DNA from: an uncultured Bacteroidales bacterium
GTDB lineage: Bacteria; Bacteroidota; Bacteroidia; Bacteroidales; UBA932
Assembly (NCBI GenBank): GCA_934717185.1
Contig: CAKUYQ010000004.1
Span: 1-64,000, forward strand
Reading direction: 5' to 3'
DNA: 64,000 bases
A program made the position numbers and the translations under genes. Position 1 is the first letter of the stretch. Each line of letters begins with the position of its first letter. Positions 55,405 through 63,860 of this stretch are shown here, piece by piece. The notes beneath the pieces were generated by a model, which was given only the letters and a program-made list of their open reading frames with translations, did no database searches and had not been told where the DNA came from.

Positions 55405-57414
55405 ATGAAAAAAATAAACAGATACTTTCTTTTGTTGCTTGCTGTCATAGGACTTGTTGGTCTTTCAGCATGTAAAGATGATGGTGATCCTTTTATAGGG
55501 TCTGATAACTATATACATGAATTTACTCTTAATGTAAGTGGAAAGAATTATGAAGGGTATATCTCAAATGATATTATTGAGTTTGTGCTACCAACAGGAA
55601 CAGATCTGAAAGGGGCAAAAGCGGCTGCTGAGATATGCGAGAATGCAACTATCTCACCGGATCCGGCTTCAATTTCCAATTGGGGTACAGATGAACAACG
55701 TTTTACTGTTACTGCACATAATAAGGAGACGAGGGAATACAAGGTTGTAATTAAGTATGAATCGGTTAGCTATGATGGTAATGTCTCTTTAAATACGCAA
55801 TCTGAAGTTGACGCCTTTGCCAAGCAGAATATTAAGATTATCAATGGATACCTTAATATTGGAACAAATGTAAAAGAGGGGGCAGATTCTATAAAGAATC
55901 TTTCCGGTATTTCTGCGGTCGTTAAGGTTAAAAATTCTATAATTATAGGTAAGGGGTTAGCATTAAATACTTTAGATGGTTTTAGGTCTCTAACGGATGC
56001 TGCCAATATTTACTTTGGATCAAGTAAATCTCCACTTGCTTTGGCTGATAGTTTGGATATTGAATTTCCGGTATTGGAGTCTGTAGGAGAGGTTACCTTA
56101 AGTGCAAACCTTCTAAGGTCTGCAAAATTTCCTAAATTAAAAACATCGTATTTAGTGTTTATTAATTCTACCGGTGTTAAAGAGATTGATTTGTCGTCAT
56201 TGGAAAATTCTTTTGCAGGTGTAACTGTTCAAGGTTCTGTGGATGGGAAAACATATAATAATACTTTGAAGACTTTGAACTTTAGCAATTTGCAGCAAAC
56301 GGGCGGTCTTACTGTAAAAGGACTCAAATCTCTTGTTGAACTGAATGTGCCAAAATTGAAAACAGTAGATGGCAATTTGGAGTGTAGTAAATTTGATCTC
56401 ATTGAAAAGATTGTAATGCCGGAATTATCCTCTGTAACAGGGAGCGCTTCCATTTCTCAATACAATAAGTGTGCGACAATTGAATTGCCAAAATTGGAAA
56501 GTGTTGGCGGTAACCTTGCAATAAAGGGAGAGTACAATGATCGTTTCCCAAAAACACTCGTTTTGAATAATCTTAAAGAGGTTAAGGGGGCTGTTGAATT
56601 TGAATATTTGGGTGTTAAGGAATTGGATCTTTCAAAATTAGAAAGTGTGGGGAAATCCGTTAAATTCTTTTATGCTTCGTCAATGGAGCAGTTGATGACC
56701 CCGGTATTGAAAAACGCGGGAGAAGTGTTTGATATGAGCAGTTGTAATGCTGTAAAAGAGCTTGATTTGGATCTGTTGGATGCTTCAACTAATATAACTC
56801 TCCATTTTATTGATAATATTGAGAAAATAGCTCTGCCAAAGGAGGTATCTCAATTTAGTTTTAATGCATCTTCAATGAAGGTTTTTCCGGAGATAACCGG
56901 TGCAGAAAAGATAAAGACTTTACTTTTGAAAGATGGTGATTTGGAATCACTCAGTTTTAATACAGTTAAAGAGATAGACTCTCTTTATGCTAATACAGGA
57001 AAATATAGTTATCTCTCTTTTCCCGAGCTGACTAAAATGAGGGCAATTTACTTTTCCCAATATAATCTTAAGAAATTTTCTGCTCCTAAATTAGAGGTGA
57101 TAGGTAAAGCAGAATTTGAGTTTATGTGGATTGCCGAGTATGATTTTCCTGTACTTAAGGAGATAACGGGTGAGTTCAAATTCTGGGGATCTACCAGCAT
57201 ATATTCTGCTGGTAATTGTAAAATTGAGCATCTTAACGGATTTTCTTCGTTAGAGAAGGTTGGCTCTGTGTATGTAAAATGGTGTCCTAATTTAGTAGAT
57301 TTTTCTGCCTTTAAAAAGGCACTTCCATCTTTGACTCCTGAAACTTGGAAAGTAGAGGATTGCAAATACAATCCAACTTATCAGGATCTGGCTGACGGAA
57401 AATATAAGATGTAG
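55405..57414 (+). CDS. Leucine-rich surface lipoprotein, second paralogue
   Basis: A 669-residue lipoprotein (lipobox GLVGLSACKDD). Same architecture as the previous gene: a beta domain (EFTLNVSGKNYEGYISNDII) and leucine-rich repeats such as LPKLESVGGNLAIKGEYND and LDLSKLESVGKSVKFFY. Both end with a near-identical phrase (CAYNPTLQDMIDGKY and CKYNPTYQDLADGKY), so they come from a tandem duplication followed by strong divergence. 21 bases separate them. Role in the cobalamin operon unknown. Confidence 0.75.
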   Translation: MKKINRYFLLLLAVIGLVGLSACKDDGDPFIGSDNYIHEFTLNVSGKNYEGYISNDIIEFVLPTGTDLKGAKAAAEICENATISPDPASISNWGTDEQRFTVTAHNKETREYKVVIKYESVSYDGNVSLNTQSEVDAFAKQNIKIINGYLNIGTNVKEGADSIKNLSGISAVVKVKNSIIIGKGLALNTLDGFRSLTDAANIYFGSSKSPLALADSLDIEFPVLESVGEVTLSANLLRSAKFPKLKTSYLVFINSTGVKEIDLSSLENSFAGVTVQGSVDGKTYNNTLKTLNFSNLQQTGGLTVKGLKSLVELNVPKLKTVDGNLECSKFDLIEKIVMPELSSVTGSASISQYNKCATIELPKLESVGGNLAIKGEYNDRFPKTLVLNNLKEVKGAVEFEYLGVKELDLSKLESVGKSVKFFYASSMEQLMTPVLKNAGEVFDMSSCNAVKELDLDLLDASTNITLHFIDNIEKIALPKEVSQFSFNASSMKVFPEITGAEKIKTLLLKDGDLESLSFNTVKEIDSLYANTGKYSYLSFPELTKMRAIYFSQYNLKKFSAPKLEVIGKAEFEFMWIAEYDFPVLKEITGEFKFWGSTSIYSAGNCKIEHLNGFSSLEKVGSVYVKWCPNLVDFSAFKKALPSLTPETWKVEDCKYNPTYQDLADGKYKM

Positions 57415-57430
57415 TTTTATAATAGTTTGT

Positions 57431-57480
57431 TATTTTTGCGCAACGAAGCCGTGTCGAACGCTAAATGTGTTTCGCACGGC
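57431..57480 (+). promoter_or_regulatory. Internal -7 element and leader hairpin before btuB
   Basis: TATTTTTG at 57431-57438 could be a -7 element. GCCGTGTCGAAC (57448-57459) pairs with GTTTCGCACGGC (57469-57480) over 11 of 12 positions, giving a strong hairpin 20 bases before the btuB start. It may allow separate control of btuB and btuG. Confidence 0.45.
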
Positions 57481-57499
57481 CGGTGTGCTGTAAGATATA

Positions 57500-59665
57500 A
57501 TGTTAAAGATCGAAATGATTAAAAAAATATTTTTTGTTTTTTTTCTGTCGGTTTTGGTTGTAATACCTGTGCATTCTGCTGTGAGACAGTATGATGCTAT
57601 GGTACTATTATCAAACTGCAGAACAGGGCAATTGCCGGAGCAGCCCGATACAAATAAGGTTGAGGATCTTAGCGAAATAGTTGTCACAGACTACAGATTG
57701 CCAAAAGAGATCCTGCCGGTTCAGGTACTTCAGGGGGAGACACTTAAGAAACTAAGTGTACACTCTGTTGCAGATGCAATAAGGTATTTTTCCGGAGTGC
57801 AGATAAAGGACTATGGTGGTATAGGGGGTCTTAAGACTGTTAATGTAAGGAGCATGGGAAGCCACCATGTAGGTGTGTTTTATGATGGAGTTGAGTTGGG
57901 CAACGCCCAGAACGGTGTTGTGGATTTAGGGCGTTTTTCTTTGGATAATATGGAGGCGTTGTCTCTGTACAACGGCCAGAAAAGCGCATTGTTCCAACCT
58001 GCAAAGGATTATGCATCTGCCAGTGCCCTCTATCTCACAACAAGAAAACCTGTTATTTCCAAGGAACGGAAATATAATTTGGAATTAGGGCTTAATGGTG
58101 GTTCGTTTGGAACTATTAACCCGTCTGTATTGTATGAACAGAGATTGGGATCTAAGGTTACAAGTTCATTTAATGCAGAGTATATGTACACCACAGGTAA
58201 GTACAAATTTTCATACGCTAAAAAGGATGGATATGATACTACGGAGGTGAGGAAGAATGGAGATGTAAGTGCTTTGAGAATAGAGGGTGGTTTGTATGGG
58301 AATATTACGAATGGCGAGTGGAAGGCAAAGGTGTATTATTATAATTCGCAAAGGGGTTATCCGGGAGCATCTGTTAGGGAGGAGCCGGGTAAATTCAAGC
58401 ATCAAGACAGACAGTGGGATCATAACTTTTTTGTACAAGGCTCATTCAGAAAAGATTTTACAAAGTTCTATTCTTTGCTGGCCAATGCCAAATATGCGTA
58501 TGATTACCTTCATTATCTGTCTGATCCTCGTTTGGACGTTACTACAATGTATGTGAACAATCACTACAAACAGAATGAGGTATATGGTTCTGTGGCAAAC
58601 CTTTTTAATCTGTTCAAGTGGTGGAATGTGTCTTTGTCTGCAGATGCTCAGTACAATACTTTGGATGCAGATTTGGTGGACTTTGTATACCCTAAAAGAT
58701 TGCAGGTATATAGTGCTGCATCTACATCTCTGCAGATAGGTGATAAATTCGCTATTCAAGGAAGCCTTCTTCATACATACGTTCACGATGAGACTACACC
58801 TGCAAGAACCGATATAGATGAATCTACAGGTGCATGGACGGGAAAGAGCATGAAGGACAAGAGTAAATTTTCCCCTGCGGTTACTGCCTCTTGGACACCG
58901 TTTAAGGGAAAAGGGATTGGCAAGAACAATGATCTTACTGTGAGGGCATTCTATAAGAAAGTATTTAGAATGCCTACATTGAATGACTTGTACTACACAT
59001 TTATTGGAAATAAGAATCTTAATCCGGAATATACAACCCAATATGATTTTGGAGTATCCTATTTGAGAACAACTGAAAATGGTGTTGTAAAGAGTTTTGA
59101 GATTAAGGCAGATGCTTATTATAATGAGGTGACAGATAAGATAATAGCAATGCCTACTTCTAACCAGTTCAGATGGACAATGATTAACCTTGGCTTTGTT
59201 AAGATAAGGGGTATAGATGCAACTGCAGGAATAAATTGGCAGTTTGGGGAGGTTGGTATAGACTCAAGAATTACTTATACTTACCAGAAAGCACAAGACA
59301 GGACAGATAAGACAAGTGCGTGGTACGGAGGTCAGATCCCGTATATTCCATGGCATAGCGGCTCTGCAATTGTTCAAGCCAATTGGAGAGGTTGGAATGT
59401 GAACTACAGTTTTATATATACCGGTGAGCGTTATGAGGCAGTTGCAAATATACAGGAGAATCATGAGCAGCCATGGTACACGCACGATATAGCTTTTTCA
59501 AAAGAGTTTACCCTAAAACCTGTGGATATGGCAAATGGCAAAAGAGGTTTGAGGATGATGGCGACTTTAGAGGTAAACAATATTGGAAATCAACAGTATG
59601 AAGTGGTAAGGTGCTATCCTATGCCCGGAACTAATTTTAAAATCAAATTGAAGTTTAAATTGTAA
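57500..59665 (+). CDS. btuB: TonB-dependent cobalamin transporter (BtuB-like)
   Basis: A 721-residue outer-membrane receptor with a signal peptide (IFFVFFLSVLVVIPVHSA); ATG at 57515 is an alternative start. The TonB-box region reads EDLSEIVVTDYRL; the plug has VNVRSMGSHHVGVFYDGVEL and ends before a 22-strand barrel finishing NFKIKLKFKL. BtuB imports corrinoids into the periplasm. The call rests on family resemblance plus the B12 riboswitch upstream and the BtuG-like gene directly downstream. Confidence 0.85.
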   Translation: MLKIEMIKKIFFVFFLSVLVVIPVHSAVRQYDAMVLLSNCRTGQLPEQPDTNKVEDLSEIVVTDYRLPKEILPVQVLQGETLKKLSVHSVADAIRYFSGVQIKDYGGIGGLKTVNVRSMGSHHVGVFYDGVELGNAQNGVVDLGRFSLDNMEALSLYNGQKSALFQPAKDYASASALYLTTRKPVISKERKYNLELGLNGGSFGTINPSVLYEQRLGSKVTSSFNAEYMYTTGKYKFSYAKKDGYDTTEVRKNGDVSALRIEGGLYGNITNGEWKAKVYYYNSQRGYPGASVREEPGKFKHQDRQWDHNFFVQGSFRKDFTKFYSLLANAKYAYDYLHYLSDPRLDVTTMYVNNHYKQNEVYGSVANLFNLFKWWNVSLSADAQYNTLDADLVDFVYPKRLQVYSAASTSLQIGDKFAIQGSLLHTYVHDETTPARTDIDESTGAWTGKSMKDKSKFSPAVTASWTPFKGKGIGKNNDLTVRAFYKKVFRMPTLNDLYYTFIGNKNLNPEYTTQYDFGVSYLRTTENGVVKSFEIKADAYYNEVTDKIIAMPTSNQFRWTMINLGFVKIRGIDATAGINWQFGEVGIDSRITYTYQKAQDRTDKTSAWYGGQIPYIPWHSGSAIVQANWRGWNVNYSFIYTGERYEAVANIQENHEQPWYTHDIAFSKEFTLKPVDMANGKRGLRMMATLEVNNIGNQQYEVVRCYPMPGTNFKIKLKFKL

Positions 59666-59691
59666 GCGACAATTTTTAAGATATTTATTGT

Positions 59692-60864
59692 ATGAGAAAA
59701 TTATTAAAAAAAGAGTATGTATTTGCCGTTTTATTGGCAGTACTGTTCTTTGGCGAACTTACGGGTTGTAGGAAGGCGGAGAGGATAAACCGCTCCACAG
59801 AAACAGAGACCGGTGACAGGCAGAGCGGCCCTATAAAGGGCTTCTTCCTTCTTAATGAGGGGAATATGGGTAGTAATAAGAGTACTCTCGATTATTACGA
59901 TTATGAAACAGGTATTTATACAAAAAATATTTTTGCCGAGAGAAATCCCGGTGTTGTAAAGGAGTTGGGAGATGTTGGCAATGATATCCAGATTTATGGA
60001 GACAAATTGTATGCTGTAATCAACTGTTCGCACTTTGTTGAGGTAATGGATGTAAATACGGCAAAGCATATTACAGCTGTTTCAATTCCCAACTGCAGAT
60101 ACATAGTTTTTAAAGGAAAATATGCGTATGTAAGTTCGTATGCCGGTCCTGTAGAGATAGACCCGAATGCACGTTTGGGCTACGTTGCCAGAATGGATAC
60201 ATCTGAACTTAAAGTCATAGATACCTGTGTGGTAGGTTATCAGCCGGATGAGATGGTTATTTGGGGTGATAAACTGTATGTTGCTAATTCGGGCGGTTAC
60301 AGAGTGCCTAATTATGACTCAACAGTGTCTGTCATAGACCTTAACACGTTTAAGGTTATTAAGACAATAGATGTGGCAATCAATCTCCATAGATTGGAAT
60401 TGGACTCGGATGGCTATATCTGGGTTTCATCGCGAGGCGACTATTATGGCGTTCCATCCAAGACTTTTGTTATTGACCCAAGAACCGATAAGGTTATTGA
60501 GAGGTTCAATTTGCCTAACAGTAATATGACAAGGTGTGGTGACTCTATATATGTGTATAGTTGTGAGTGGAATTGGCTTACGAGTAGTAATACAATAACT
60601 TATGCAGTTGTAAATACTAAAACGAGAAGGATTGTTACCAGAAATTTTATAAAAGACGGAACAGATAAGACTATAAGGGTTCCATACGGAGTTGCTGTTA
60701 ATCCCGACAGTCATGACATTATAGTAACTGACGCGACCGATTATGTTACCGCGGGCTATGTTCATTGCTTTGACAGATATGGCAAAAAGAAGTGGACTGT
60801 TGTAGCCGGGGATATTCCTGCGCATATTGTCTTTACTCACAAGAAATTACAGCCTCTTGAATAA
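59692..60864 (+). CDS. btuG: Surface B12-binding beta-propeller lipoprotein (BtuG-like)
   Basis: A 390-residue lipoprotein (lipobox ELTGCRKA near residue 26). Repeats of a YncE/DUF5074-type seven-bladed propeller are visible, e.g. SKTFVIDPRTDKVIERFNL, STVSVIDLNTFKVIKTIDV and NDIQIYGDKLYAVINCSHF. In Bacteroides BtuG forms a lid on BtuB and captures B12 with very high affinity. Position directly after BtuB and the riboswitch support the same role here. Confidence 0.83.
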   Translation: MRKLLKKEYVFAVLLAVLFFGELTGCRKAERINRSTETETGDRQSGPIKGFFLLNEGNMGSNKSTLDYYDYETGIYTKNIFAERNPGVVKELGDVGNDIQIYGDKLYAVINCSHFVEVMDVNTAKHITAVSIPNCRYIVFKGKYAYVSSYAGPVEIDPNARLGYVARMDTSELKVIDTCVVGYQPDEMVIWGDKLYVANSGGYRVPNYDSTVSVIDLNTFKVIKTIDVAINLHRLELDSDGYIWVSSRGDYYGVPSKTFVIDPRTDKVIERFNLPNSNMTRCGDSIYVYSCEWNWLTSSNTITYAVVNTKTRRIVTRNFIKDGTDKTIRVPYGVAVNPDSHDIIVTDATDYVTAGYVHCFDRYGKKKWTVVAGDIPAHIVFTHKKLQPLE

Positions 60865-60886
60865 ATTGTTGCGGCAATGATATAAA

Positions 60887-60918
60887 AAGGATGGTCTCTG
60901 TTTGGAGCCATCCTTATT
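60887..60918. terminator. Bidirectional terminator between btuG and tsaE
   Basis: AAGGATGG pairs with CCATCCTT around TCTCTGTTTGGAG; T-rich on the plus strand and A-rich on the minus. It overlaps the tsaE stop codon. Confidence 0.8.
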
Positions 60919-61348
60919 TTATAGATAGGATTCTGGATTTGTCGGGAAGCTCCTCAATGTCAACTCTTACGGTGCTTTCCGGCAGAATCTCCTCTATCTT
61001 TTCGGGCCACTCCATAAGGCAGAGACCGTTAGAGGCAAAATACTCCTCTATTCCAATGTCGTACGCCTCTTGTGGTTTGTTAAGGCGGTAGAAATCAAAA
61101 TGATATATTGGGAATCCTTTGGCGGATTTATATTCATTTACAATGGTAAAGGTTGGGCTGTTTACTACATCCTCCTTAACACCAAGCTCATGGCATAGTG
61201 CTGTTATGAATGTGGTTTTTCCTGCCCCCATCTTTCCGTAGAAGGCAAAGATGTTGCTCTGTATTTCGTCTGAGCTGCTTATGTAGTCTATGAACTCTTT
61301 TGCAGCTGCATCTATGCTGTTAATATCCTTTATTGTAATCTGTTTCAT
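60914..61348 (-). CDS. tsaE: tRNA threonylcarbamoyladenosine biosynthesis ATPase TsaE
   Basis: 144 residues from ATG at 61348. A TTG 24 bases upstream also opens the frame, but it lies inside the -7 element TAACTTTG, so the mRNA cannot include it. The P-loop is FYGKMGAGKTTFITAL and the later motifs include SPTFTIVNEY and IYHFDFYRL, diagnostic of TsaE. It assists TsaB-TsaD in making t6A37 in tRNAs. An exact antisense copy of TTTGTCGGGAAG (60938-60949) encodes Leu-Pro-Asp-Lys here. Confidence 0.95.
   Translation of the reverse strand: MKQITIKDINSIDAAAKEFIDYISSSDEIQSNIFAFYGKMGAGKTTFITALCHELGVKEDVVNSPTFTIVNEYKSAKGFPIYHFDFYRLNKPQEAYDIGIEEYFASNGLCLMEWPEKIEEILPESTVRVDIEELPDKSRILSIK
60938..60949 (+). 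repeat. TTTGTCGGGAAG word, exact, antisense inside tsaE
   Basis: The reverse strand is coding, read Leu-Pro-Asp-Lys, so the word tolerates either orientation in genes. Confidence 0.85.
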
Positions 61349-61368
61349 GCCCTGTCTTTCAATTGCCC

Positions 61369-61376
61369 GCAAAGTT
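61369..61376 (-). promoter_or_regulatory. -7 element of tsaE
   Basis: Minus strand TAACTTTG about 21-28 bases before the ATG at 61348. It settles the choice of start codon. Confidence 0.5.
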
Positions 61377-61449
61377 AATAAAACATTGTTTTGTTTTTTT
61401 TACTATTTTCGCGTGGACTTGATTTGGAAAACTGTTTTAACCTTCTATC

Positions 61450-62115
61450 ATGCACAAATTGTTCAAATGGATATATTGTTTTGCTGTTATGCTTGCCGTC
61501 TTCTTTGGGGTGGCGGGTTATGCTTTTGGTAAACCGCTGCCAAGGTCTGATAAAAAGCTAAGGGCCGAGGCTGTAGAGAGGTTTGTAAAGGAGAGGGGAG
61601 TGTCTATATGTAATGATGTTAAAACATTGGTCTATAGTGAGTTGAAGTTTAATTTTGAACATATCTCAGTGCCGGAAATCTATTTGGCTCCAAGGGTGCC
61701 GTCTTTTGCAGACAATATAATAAATTCCGCGATGCAGTATCTTGGCGTTAAGTATGTGTATGGAAAGAGCGGCCCAAACGCGTTTGACTGCTCCGGTTTT
61801 ACCAGTTATGTATACAAGCAGTGGGATATTGAACTTAACCGCTCGTCGCGAAGCCAGTATCTGCAGGGGGAGAGTGTGGATAGCATATCTGATCTGCAGC
61901 GGGGTGATCTTGTCTTTTTTGGTGGCAGGCGTTCTACCAAAAGTGTGGGGCATGTTGGGATTGTTGTAGATGTTGATCCTGTTGCCAACACCTTTACATT
62001 CATTCATGCCAGCAGAAAGAAGGGGATTGCCATTGATGAGTCTTCTGCTGCGTATTATGCCAAGCGTTATATTGGCGCCAAGCGAATAATAGACACCAAA
62101 GCCAACGCTTTTTAA
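61450..62115 (+). CDS. Secreted NlpC/P60 cell-wall peptidase
   Basis: A 221-residue protein with a signal peptide (IYCFAVMLAVFFGVAGYAFG). The C-terminal domain holds the C40 peptidase site: GPNAFDCSGFTSYVYKQW (catalytic cysteine), VGHVGIVVDVDP (histidine) and FIHASRKKGIAIDES. Such enzymes cut gamma-D-glutamyl-diamino-acid bonds in peptidoglycan. The N-terminal region of about 90 residues is helical and specific. The gene stands alone; a structured intergenic element follows. Confidence 0.9.
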   Translation: MHKLFKWIYCFAVMLAVFFGVAGYAFGKPLPRSDKKLRAEAVERFVKERGVSICNDVKTLVYSELKFNFEHISVPEIYLAPRVPSFADNIINSAMQYLGVKYVYGKSGPNAFDCSGFTSYVYKQWDIELNRSSRSQYLQGESVDSISDLQRGDLVFFGGRRSTKSVGHVGIVVDVDPVANTFTFIHASRKKGIAIDESSAAYYAKRYIGAKRIIDTKANAF

Positions 62116-62120
62116 CTTAT

Positions 62121-62308
62121 AATTAGAAACAGTTTCTCTCTCCATGTCAAACAACTGCTTATGCCTTCAATCAGCTTGAAACGGCTAAGTCGTCCTTTTT
62201 AGTATGCTTCGCATCCTAACAGTCCTTCAACAGACGCCGTTTCTTATAAGCTGCTTTCGGCAACCGCTGTTCCGTTGATTGACAAGTCGTTCATAACTGT
62301 TTCTAATT
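62121..62308. repeat. Inverted-repeat element with nested stems
   Basis: AATTAGAAACAGTT (62121-62134) and AACTGTTTCTAATT (62295-62308) are a perfect 14-base inverted pair. Inside, GAAACGGC (62178-62185) pairs with GCCGTTTC (62236-62243), and CAGCTT with AAGCTG. No frame of note lies within. It has the form of a miniature mobile element or a long structured RNA. Confidence 0.6.
62125..62146 (+). repeat. 22-bp direct repeat, copy 1
   Basis: AGAAACAGTTTCTCTCTCCA and the next TG match 63832-63853 with one mismatch. The two copies flank the DUF1343 gene. Confidence 0.65.
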
Positions 62309-62391
62309 ACACTCTCTACTCTCTCTACTTTCTATACTTTCTTTCCTCTAAAAACTGCCAACGCCAAAGCCAACGCTAACGCCAAAGCCCT
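62309..62391. other. Low-complexity intergenic sequence with recurring words
   Basis: ACTCTCTACTCTCTCTAC followed by GCCAACGCCAAAGCCAACGC, the reverse complement of words seen at 37048-37228. Confidence 0.6.
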
Positions 62392-63810
62392 TTATTTGTA
62401 CAGCATATAAGGGGCACGCTGTTTCTTGAATTTCTCAACGTCATCTTTCCACATTGCCTTTATCTCATCTGCAGATTTTCCCTCCTTTATCATCTTTCTT
62501 ACGTAAGATTGTCCTATCTCAAGTTCAAAGAATGAGCGGAAGAAATGGTCATCTAAATTGAGGTTATTGTACGCGTCTATAATGTATGAAAGATCTATCC
62601 CTTTTGTGTTTATCTCATCTATAGATGGGGTTGTACGCAGGTCTACTCCGTGGCAGACTTTGTTAAGCTGAGGCGGGGTTTTGGCTCCCGGAATGCTCCT
62701 TGGAATAAAGGAAAATTTGTAGCCCAACATATTGGGATGGCCGTACATCTCAAACGCCTTGTCTGTACCGCGGCCAAGACTTACCGGGGTTGCTTCAAAG
62801 TAGCAGACAGAGGGGTAGAGGTAGATGGCGCGCATGTCGGGAAGATTAGGAGAAGGCCTAACAGGCAGGCGGTAGAGCATTGAGTGCTCGTAGTTCCTGT
62901 TCTTTATAACTGTGAGCTTAACCTTTTTGCCATCTGCTGCGGCAGATGAGTATTTGAGCCAGTTCTCTCCGTTTATCATCTGTGCCAGTTCTCCCATTGT
63001 CATTCCGTATACAATTGGGATTGGCAGACCGCCAACACCGGATTTATACTTCATATCTAAAATAGGACCGTCTGTATAGAACCCAACAGGGTTTGGCCTG
63101 TCCAATACGATAAATTCCTTATTATCCTCTGCGCAGGCTGCCATCATATTTTCCATTGTAATGTAGTAGGTGTAGAAACGTACTCCAACATCCTGAAGGT
63201 CAAATACCAAGACGTCAAAACTGTCCATAACCTCTTTTGCCGGTTTTTTGCTGTTGCCTTCGTAAAGGGATTTGATTGGAATGCCTGTCTTTGGATCTTT
63301 TGAGCTGCTTACATGCTCGCCTGCATCTGCATCTCCACGGAATCCATGCTCCGGAGACATAATGCAGGTTACGTTAACTCCAAGGCTCAGAAGAGTATCT
63401 AATACATGAACTCCTGGTTTGACTATTCCTGTCTGATTGGAAAGGATACATACTTTTTTGCCTTTAAGGAGCGGAAGGTAACTGTCTATGTCTGTTGCTC
63501 CGGGTAGTATGTCTGTGGCATACTTTACATTCTCCTCTCCGGGAAAGGAGGCTAACACATGGGAGATTTTTGAAGTTGAGTTTATGACGGGTGCTCCAAA
63601 ACTGCCCTGTTTGTTCACATCTAAAATGCTCTTGCAACTGCACCTTTTGTCGGCATCCTTGCCGTGATTTCTGTTACAACAGCTCTCTTTTTTGTGAGCC
63701 TCTTTATTGCATGCGTCTTTTCCTTTGCAGCAATCTTTTGAGGAATGGTTTTGGGCAAAACAGAGTGTGCTGCCCAAAACCAATGCTGCCAATAATATAC
63801 TTTTTTTCAT
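62392..63810 (-). CDS. DUF1343 protein (NamZ-type exo-muramidase family) with cysteine-rich N-terminal insert
   Basis: A 472-residue protein with a signal peptide (KSILLAALVLGSTLCFA). Between residues 25 and 62 a histidine/cysteine/lysine-rich segment has several CC and CxC pairs (e.g. KDCCKGKDACNK and RCSCKS), which is not part of the normal family and could bind metal. The DUF1343 domain follows: GKKVCILSNQTGIVKPGVHV, IMSPEHGFRGDADAGEHV, VFDLQDVGVRFYTY and LDRPNPVGFYTDGPIL. Family members (NamZ, GH171) release N-acetylmuramic acid from cell-wall fragments. The function of the extra segment is unknown. Confidence 0.85.
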   Translation of the reverse strand: MKKSILLAALVLGSTLCFAQNHSSKDCCKGKDACNKEAHKKESCCNRNHGKDADKRCSCKSILDVNKQGSFGAPVINSTSKISHVLASFPGEENVKYATDILPGATDIDSYLPLLKGKKVCILSNQTGIVKPGVHVLDTLLSLGVNVTCIMSPEHGFRGDADAGEHVSSSKDPKTGIPIKSLYEGNSKKPAKEVMDSFDVLVFDLQDVGVRFYTYYITMENMMAACAEDNKEFIVLDRPNPVGFYTDGPILDMKYKSGVGGLPIPIVYGMTMGELAQMINGENWLKYSSAAADGKKVKLTVIKNRNYEHSMLYRLPVRPSPNLPDMRAIYLYPSVCYFEATPVSLGRGTDKAFEMYGHPNMLGYKFSFIPRSIPGAKTPPQLNKVCHGVDLRTTPSIDEINTKGIDLSYIIDAYNNLNLDDHFFRSFFELEIGQSYVRKMIKEGKSADEIKAMWKDDVEKFKKQRAPYMLYK

Positions 63811-63831
63811 CTTTACTCTTATATCATATTA

Positions 63832-63853
63832 AGAAACAGTTTCTCTCTCCGTG
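63832..63853 (+). repeat. 22-bp direct repeat, copy 2
   Basis: AGAAACAGTTTCTCTCTCCG followed by TG, just upstream of the DUF1343 start; see copy 1. Confidence 0.65.
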
Positions 63854-63860
63854 CCATAAT

